A stretch of DNA of 64,000 nt from Alistipes senegalensis (GTDB lineage Bacteria; Bacillota; Clostridia; Oscillospirales; Ruminococcaceae): NCBI GenBank assembly GCA_023665275.1, contig JAMPEF010000004.1, forward strand, positions 1-64,000, read 5' to 3'. This document shows, piece after piece, positions 59,166 through 64,000 of this stretch. The position numbers and the translations under genes were made by a program. How positions within the stretch are numbered: position 1 is the stretch's first letter; each line of letters starts with the position of its first letter. Below the pieces are notes generated by a model. That model was not told where the DNA came from, ran no database searches, and saw nothing but the letters and a program-made list of their open reading frames with translations.

Positions 59166-59369
59166 ATGTCGGATATGATAAAAAATCTTGTCGGGAATTT
59201 TGTTGAAATATATAATATACAGGAAAGATTTTTAGGTGGCGGAACGATTGTTGAAGTCGACGACAAGTGGATTAAAATGGATTGCATAACTGATGAGGGC
59301 TATTCAGTCACCAGAATTATTAAAATAGATGTAATCGGACGTATATCGTATTGTGATGATGAATATTAA
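59166..59369 (+). CDS. Small Sm-like hypothetical protein
   Basis: This 67-residue protein has mostly beta pattern (VGNFVEIYNIQERFLGGGTIVEVDDKWIKMDCI), which resembles a small barrel of the Sm or SH3 type. Such proteins are common in Ruminococcaceae but have no known function that I can name. The start at 59166 is six bases after the methyltransferase stop; the GGTGA site lies in the end of that gene. It overlaps the next lipoprotein gene. Confidence 0.6.
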   Translation: MSDMIKNLVGNFVEIYNIQERFLGGGTIVEVDDKWIKMDCITDEGYSVTRIIKIDVIGRISYCDDEY

Positions 59370-59757
59370 AAAAATTTTATTTATAATTACTATGCTTGTT
59401 TCACTGACTGGTTGTTTTTATGAAAAATGTGGTACATATCAGCCAAAAGAATCGGAAAGAGTTGCTTTACCACATTTTGATGGTATTAATCTTACTGCTG
59501 ATGATGTAATAAGACTTTCTGAAAAGGAAAATTCTCTCCGGTGGTCTGATTTTGATGAGTATTCATATTATGAAACTGGTTCTGGATTGTGTATCCGTGT
59601 TTATGAAATCAATGAAAAACTTTCCCTGTGGATTGGTGGCGGAGGAACTTACGACAACGATTTGATGGCATTTTATTTTTACCTTAAGACAGACGACGGA
59701 AATTATATTGATATTCGCACGGACGATGTGAAAAATTTTATAAAGAAACATTCCTGA
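59356..59757 (+). CDS. Small lipoprotein
   Basis: This 133-residue protein has a lipoprotein signal peptide with lipobox LTGC (IKKILFIITMLVSLTGCF), followed by a soluble domain of about 110 residues containing LRWSDFDEYSYYETGSGLCIRVYEI and LSLWIGGGGTYD. It overlaps the preceding gene by 14 bases and has no clear ribosome site, so coupling is likely; ATG 59356 or 59359 may be used. The family is unknown. Confidence 0.6.
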   Translation: MMNIKKILFIITMLVSLTGCFYEKCGTYQPKESERVALPHFDGINLTADDVIRLSEKENSLRWSDFDEYSYYETGSGLCIRVYEINEKLSLWIGGGGTYDNDLMAFYFYLKTDDGNYIDIRTDDVKNFIKKHS

Positions 59758-59776
59758 TATTTAGAGAGAGGTATAA

Positions 59777-60622
59777 ATGGATAATATCATTGAGATAAGA
59801 AATTTACATTTCCGCTATGATGCAGACGGTGAAAACTCCTCACCGGAAATATTAAAGGGAATAAATCTTGATATAAAAAAGGGTGAATTTATTGCAGTAT
59901 TAGGTCATAACGGTTCGGGAAAGTCCACGCTTGCCAAACATCTTAACGGAATACTTACCGCCACGTCTGGAACTGTCACGGTTGACGGTATAGACACCTC
60001 CGATGAAACTAAACTTTTTGAGTTAAGACAGCGTGCAGGAATGGTGTTTCAGAATCCAGATAATCAGATTGTTTCTTCTGTAGTGGAGGAAGATGTTGCT
60101 TTTGCACTGGAAAATTTAGGCGTTTCGTATCAGGAAATGCGTAAACGTGTTGACGATGCTTTAAAAGCCGTAAATATGTATGAGTACCGATTTCATTCAC
60201 CGGCACAGCTTTCCGGAGGTCAGAAACAGCGTGTTGCTATAGCCGGAATTATTGCAATGCGTCCGGAGTGCATTATTCTTGACGAACCTACCGCCATGCT
60301 TGACCCACAGGGTCGCAAGGAAGTACTTTCAGCCATCCGGAAAATGAACCGTGAATATGGTATAACAATAGTCTTGATAACTCACTATATGGACGAGGCA
60401 GCACAATGTGACCGTGTTGTTGTCATGGATAAGGGAAAAATAATCCTTGATAATACTCCCGAAAAAGTCTTTTCACAGGTGGAGCTTTTGCGGAAAATCG
60501 GTCTTGATGTTCCACAGGTCACGGAATTGTGTTGGGGACTGAATAAAGCCGGTCTTGATATTCCAGCGGAAATAGTATCGGAAGAAGAATGCGTAAAAGC
60601 ATTATTAAAATTATTAAATTAA
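59777..60622 (+). CDS. ecfA1: Energy-coupling factor ATPase EcfA1
   Basis: EcfA1 is an ATP-binding subunit of the ECF module that energises vitamin S-components. This 281-residue protein has Walker A GHNGSGKST, Q-loop FQNPDNQIVSS, signature LSGGQKQR, Walker B CIILDEPTAMLDP and the H-loop LITHYMDEA. The Q-helix FQNPDNQ is typical. EcfA2 normally follows at once, but here two LRR-dockerin genes lie between. Ribosome site AGAGAGG. Confidence 0.93.
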   Translation: MDNIIEIRNLHFRYDADGENSSPEILKGINLDIKKGEFIAVLGHNGSGKSTLAKHLNGILTATSGTVTVDGIDTSDETKLFELRQRAGMVFQNPDNQIVSSVVEEDVAFALENLGVSYQEMRKRVDDALKAVNMYEYRFHSPAQLSGGQKQRVAIAGIIAMRPECIILDEPTAMLDPQGRKEVLSAIRKMNREYGITIVLITHYMDEAAQCDRVVVMDKGKIILDNTPEKVFSQVELLRKIGLDVPQVTELCWGLNKAGLDIPAEIVSEEECVKALLKLLN

Positions 60623-60637
60623 AAGGAGTTTTTTATT

Positions 60638-61696
60638 ATGAAAATGAATAAGATTATGGCTGGCATTATGGCAGTATGCGTTATGGGTTTTGGTGTTCCG
60701 TATGTCAATGCAGTTACGAAGAATAATTCCGTAATAACAGCCAGTGCGGTGAACTATACAGATGGTACATATGGACTTCTTACATATAAAAATTATGGAG
60801 ATTATATTGAAATTTTCGGTTGTGACAAATCCGCAACAGAGGTTGTTATTCCGGCAGAGATTGACGGCGTACCGGTAACAAGTATTGGAGACAAGGCATT
60901 TTCTTATTGCGGTTTTACGTCAGTAAAAATTCCGGACGGTGTAACAAGTATCGGAGACTATGCATTTCTTAATTGCAGCAGCTTGAAATTAGTAGAAATT
61001 GCCGATAGTGTAACAAGTATCGGATATGGTGCATTTATTGATTGTATGAATTTACAGTCAGTAAAAATGCCAAACAATATAACAAGTATCGCAGAAGGTC
61101 TGTTTAATAGTTGTGGTAGGTTAGAATCTATAAACATTCCGGACGGTGTGACGAGTATCGGAAGAGGTGCTTTCTATTTTTGTGGCAGTTTAAAATCAGT
61201 AGAAATTCCGGACAGTGTAACAAGTATCGGGGAAATTGCATTTTCTAATTGCTATGGTTTGACATCAGTGGAAGTTCCCGAAAGTGTTAAGTCTATCAGC
61301 AATAATGCATTTTATTGTCCTAATTTAAAATCAATAACTATTTTTAATCCTGAATGTGATATTTTTGATGGTGATGGTACAATTTCAAATGGATATGGTG
61401 CTTTTAAAGGCACTATATACGGCTATGAAAACTCAACGGCACAGGCATATGCCGAAAAATACGGCTATAACTTTGCATTAATCGGAACAGAACCCGAAAA
61501 AGAAACCACCACAGGCGACCTGAACGGCGACAACTCGGTAAGCGTAGCAGACGCTGTACTTCTTCAAAGTTACATTTTAGGTAAACAGGAACTCACAGAA
61601 GAACAGTTTAAAAATGCCGACCTCACCGGCGACGGCTATGTTGATTCTTTTGATATGGTTCTGCTGAGACAAAAGATTATTGAGAATAATAAATAA
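60638..61696 (+). CDS. Secreted BspA-type LRR protein with dockerin (shorter copy)
   Basis: This 352-residue protein has a signal peptide (about 1-26; GIMAVCVMGFGVPYVNA), about seven BspA/LRR_5 repeats (pattern IPDGVTSIGDYAFLNCSSLK), a short capping segment (GTIYGYENSTAQAYAEKYGYNF) and a C-terminal type I dockerin (DLNGDNSVSVADAV; DLTGDGYVDSFDMV). BspA-type proteins often mediate adhesion; the dockerin would attach it to a scaffoldin. It is inserted between ecfA1 and ecfA2 in the same direction, with AAGGAG sites. Its 5' and 3' ends are highly similar to those of the next gene, indicating tandem duplication. Confidence 0.85.
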   Translation: MKMNKIMAGIMAVCVMGFGVPYVNAVTKNNSVITASAVNYTDGTYGLLTYKNYGDYIEIFGCDKSATEVVIPAEIDGVPVTSIGDKAFSYCGFTSVKIPDGVTSIGDYAFLNCSSLKLVEIADSVTSIGYGAFIDCMNLQSVKMPNNITSIAEGLFNSCGRLESINIPDGVTSIGRGAFYFCGSLKSVEIPDSVTSIGEIAFSNCYGLTSVEVPESVKSISNNAFYCPNLKSITIFNPECDIFDGDGTISNGYGAFKGTIYGYENSTAQAYAEKYGYNFALIGTEPEKETTTGDLNGDNSVSVADAVLLQSYILGKQELTEEQFKNADLTGDGYVDSFDMVLLRQKIIENNK

Positions 61697-61711
61697 AAAG
61701 GAGTTTTAATT

Positions 61712-63421
61712 ATGAAAGTTAATAAAATAATTGCAGGCATTATGGCTGTATGCGTTATGGGTTTTGGTGTTCCGTATGTAAATACGATTACGGAGAATAA
61801 TTCCGTAATCACAGCCATTGCGGAGAACGACGAAAAATACACAACGAGTAAATACGAACAACTCACATATATAAATTGCGGTGATTATATAGAAATTACT
61901 GGTTGTGATTACCTCGCAACAGATGTTGTTATACCGGCGGAGATTAAAGGAATTCCGGTAACAGATATAAGCCAACTTGCCTTTCAGGGTTGCAGTCATT
62001 TAACATCAATAGAAATTCCGGACAGTGTGACAAGTATCGGCAATGCTGCATTTCAGGGTTGCCGTAGTTTAACATCTGTAGAAATTCCGGATAGTATAAC
62101 AAGTATCGAAAGGAGTACGTTTAACGGTTGCAGTAGTTTAACATCTATAGAAATTCCCGACAGTGTGACAATTATCCAAGGATACGCTTTTGACGGTACT
62201 CCGTGGCTTGAGGAAAAAAGAAAAGAAAATCCGCTTGTTATTATCAACAATATTCTGATTGACGGACAAACCTGCTCCGGAGATGTTGTTATTCCTGACA
62301 GTGTAACAAGTATCGGAGATTATGCATTTTATGAATGCAGTAACTTAACATCAGTAGAAATTCCCGATAGTGTAACAAGTATCGAAGGAGGTGCATTTGC
62401 TGATTGCAGTGGTTTAACATCAATAGAAATTCCTGACAGTGTAATAAGTATCGGAAGTATTGCATTTTACAATTGCAGTGGATTAAAAACAATAGAAATT
62501 CCTGAAAGTGTAAAAAGCATTGGATACAGAGCGTTTGAGGATTGTATTAGTTTAACATCAGTAACAATTCCTGATAGTGTAACAAATATCAGAGGACTTG
62601 CATTTAATGCTACTCCTTGGCTTGAATCAAAACGGGCTGAAAATCCGCTTGTTATTGTAAATAATATTCTTATTGACGGTCAAAGTTGCTCCGGTGATAT
62701 AACTATTCCCGACGATGTAACAAGTATCGGAGAAATGGCATTTATGGAGTGTAAAAGTTTAATATCTGTAACCATTCCCGATAGTGTAACAAATATCGGC
62801 GAAATGGCGTTTTATGATTGCAGGAATTTAACATCAATAGAAATTCCGGACAGTGTAACAAGCATTGAATCCAATACATTTAGTTGGTGTATTGCTTTAA
62901 CATCAATAGAAATTCCCGATAGTGTAACAAATATCGAAAGTGTTGCATTTTATAATTGCAGTGGTTTAGCATCAGTAACAATTCCTGAAAGTGTAACAAA
63001 TATTGGTATTGGTGCATTTAATTATTGCAGTAGTTTAACAGAAATAACTATTTTAAATCCTGAATGTGAAATTTATGATTTAGAAGATACAATTGCAAAC
63101 GGTGTAGACGAACACTATCAAGGTTATTTTAATGGTACTATAAAAGGCTATGAAAACTCCACCGCACAGGCATACGCAGAAAAATATAACAGAAACTTTG
63201 TCTCACTGGGAGAAGCTCCGGAAAAAGATACCATAACAGGCGATATAAACGGCGACAATAAAGTAAGTATAGCCGACGCTGTACTTCTTCAGTCTTATAT
63301 TTTAGGTAAGCAGGAACTCACGGAAGAACAGTATAAAAATGCTGACCTTACCGGCGACGGCTTTGTTGATTCGTTTGATATGGTTCTGTTAAGACAAAAG
63401 ATTATTGAGGATAATAAATAA
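61712..63421 (+). CDS. Secreted BspA-type LRR protein with dockerin (longer copy)
   Basis: This 569-residue protein is a tandem paralogue of the previous one: the same signal peptide pattern (GIMAVCVMGFGVPYVNT), about fourteen LRR_5 repeats (IPDSVTSIGNAAFQGCRS), two longer interrupting segments (TPWLEEKRKENPLVIINNIL and TPWLESKRAENPLVIVNNIL), the same capping segment, and a type I dockerin (DINGDNKVSIADAV; DLTGDGFVDSFDMV). The repeats are similar enough at the DNA level for slippage or recombination to change their number. It is 15 bases from both neighbours and continues the interrupted ecf unit. Confidence 0.85.
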   Translation: MKVNKIIAGIMAVCVMGFGVPYVNTITENNSVITAIAENDEKYTTSKYEQLTYINCGDYIEITGCDYLATDVVIPAEIKGIPVTDISQLAFQGCSHLTSIEIPDSVTSIGNAAFQGCRSLTSVEIPDSITSIERSTFNGCSSLTSIEIPDSVTIIQGYAFDGTPWLEEKRKENPLVIINNILIDGQTCSGDVVIPDSVTSIGDYAFYECSNLTSVEIPDSVTSIEGGAFADCSGLTSIEIPDSVISIGSIAFYNCSGLKTIEIPESVKSIGYRAFEDCISLTSVTIPDSVTNIRGLAFNATPWLESKRAENPLVIVNNILIDGQSCSGDITIPDDVTSIGEMAFMECKSLISVTIPDSVTNIGEMAFYDCRNLTSIEIPDSVTSIESNTFSWCIALTSIEIPDSVTNIESVAFYNCSGLASVTIPESVTNIGIGAFNYCSSLTEITILNPECEIYDLEDTIANGVDEHYQGYFNGTIKGYENSTAQAYAEKYNRNFVSLGEAPEKDTITGDINGDNKVSIADAVLLQSYILGKQELTEEQYKNADLTGDGFVDSFDMVLLRQKIIEDNK

Positions 63422-63435
63422 AAAGGAGCGATATA

Positions 63436-64000
63436 ATGGCGGTACTTAAAACAGAAGAACTCACTTATATATACAGTCAGGGTACGCCGTTTGAAAAGAC
63501 CGCCGTTGACCACGTAAACCTTGAAATAAACGAGGGCGAAATAATAGGAATAATGGGTCATACGGGTTCGGGAAAGTCCACGCTGATACAGCATTTCAAC
63601 GGTCTTCTGAAAGCTACTTCCGGAAAGGTCTATCTTGACGGCAAGGACATATGGGCGGACAAGTCGGAAATCCGTTCAGTACGTTTCAGGGTGGGGCTTG
63701 TCTTTCAGTATCCGGAGTATCAGATTTTTGAAGAAACTGTATATAAAGATATAGCATTTGGCTGTAAAAATATGGGTCTTGACGAGTCGGAAATAAAACG
63801 TCGTGTCATTGAGACCGCCCATGATATAGGACTTCCGGAAGAAATTCTTGAAAAATCACCGTTTGAACTTTCCGGCGGTCAGAAAAGACGTGTAGCAATA
63901 GCCGGAGTAATGGCAATGAATCCCCGTGTGTTAATTCTTGACGAACCGTCAGCGGGTCTTGACCCTATGGGTCGGGACAGAATTTTTGACTGTATAAAAG
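63436..64000 (+). CDS. ecfA2: Energy-coupling factor ATPase EcfA2 (5' part, cut by the window end)
   Basis: An open frame starts at ATG 63436 behind AAGGAG and runs off the right edge, giving about 188 residues. It begins MAVLKTEELTYIYSQGTPFEK and has Walker A GHTGSGKST, Q-loop FQYPEYQIFEETV, signature LSGGQKRRVAIAG and Walker B VLILDEPSAGLDPMG. The FQYPE(Y)Q form is that of EcfA2, complementing EcfA1 at 59777. EcfT is expected beyond the edge. Confidence 0.93.
   Translation, partial: MAVLKTEELTYIYSQGTPFEKTAVDHVNLEINEGEIIGIMGHTGSGKSTLIQHFNGLLKATSGKVYLDGKDIWADKSEIRSVRFRVGLVFQYPEYQIFEETVYKDIAFGCKNMGLDESEIKRRVIETAHDIGLPEEILEKSPFELSGGQKRRVAIAGVMAMNPRVLILDEPSAGLDPMGRDRIFDCIK

Noticed and set aside
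61970..63060. Regularly spaced repeats resembling a CRISPR array
   Set aside because: The repeats are in frame and encode leucine-rich repeat units; spacing and sequence vary as in a coding repeat and there are no cas genes.

Overview
The window looks like chromosomal DNA of an AT-rich, spore-forming, anaerobic Gram-positive bacterium of the Ruminococcaceae/Oscillospiraceae, close to cellulosome-producing Ruminococcus of the R. flavefaciens type. The grounds are seven secreted proteins with type I dockerins of the form usual in that group, sporulation genes (spoIVB, and dpaA/dpaB for spore dipicolinate), the hrcA-grpE-dnaK-dnaJ operon behind a CIRCE element, a T-box leader, and clean sigma-A promoters (TTGACA-N17-TATAAT) with strong AAGGAGG ribosome sites. 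I made no database search; the taxonomic and family calls are from recognition.

Layout. 0-2.2 kb: a SUKH-type immunity-like gene, a truncated copy of it, and the azlCD exporter. 2.3-6.9 kb: an extracellular accessory island with a dockerin-only peptide coupled to a chymotrypsin-fold protease, then four tandem dockerin-bearing paralogues whose ends are almost identical and whose middles vary. 7.0-9.6 kb: ylxM-ffh, a small Imm17-like gene, rpsP and khpA. 9.7-16.2 kb: a two-repeat lipoprotein, then the heat-shock operon on the minus strand. 16.3-23.6 kb: a minus-strand five-gene operon that joins two sugar-type ABC permeases to an HlyD-like adaptor, a MacB-core-like membrane protein and a long solute-binding lipoprotein, with no ATPase. 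24.0-24.8 kb: an XRE regulator and three tRNA genes. 24.9-29.8 kb: panBCD, purB and rtcB. 29.8-34.1 kb: NERD nuclease, phosphoesterase and hydrolase genes coupled to rimM, an LRR gene, trmD and HPr. 34.1-39.3 kb (minus): spoIVB, and an operon of a coiled-coil protein, two GT4 glycosyltransferases and birA. 39.4-46.7 kb: a cell-wall-anchored WG-repeat protein, then a Cys T-box leading cysE-cysS-walJ-rlmH and a CPBP protease. 46.7-53.4 kb (minus): dpaA-dpaB with a sigma-K-like promoter, and pheA-metH-prfB. 53.5-59.8 kb: ruvC-ruvA-sseB-like-ruvB, a C39-like protein, a degenerate GlmM-like protein and an rRNA methyltransferase. 59.8-64 kb: ecfA1, two LRR-dockerin genes, and the start of ecfA2.

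A recurring theme is that accessory surface or LRR genes sit inside otherwise compact housekeeping operons: rimM/LRR/trmD, ecfA1/LRR/LRR/ecfA2, ffh/Imm17/rpsP and ruvA/sseB/ruvB. The strongest leads for something undescribed are the GlmM-like pseudoenzyme that keeps the fold but has altered all four active-site loops, the hybrid importer/adaptor operon, and the protease plus variable dockerin paralogue island.
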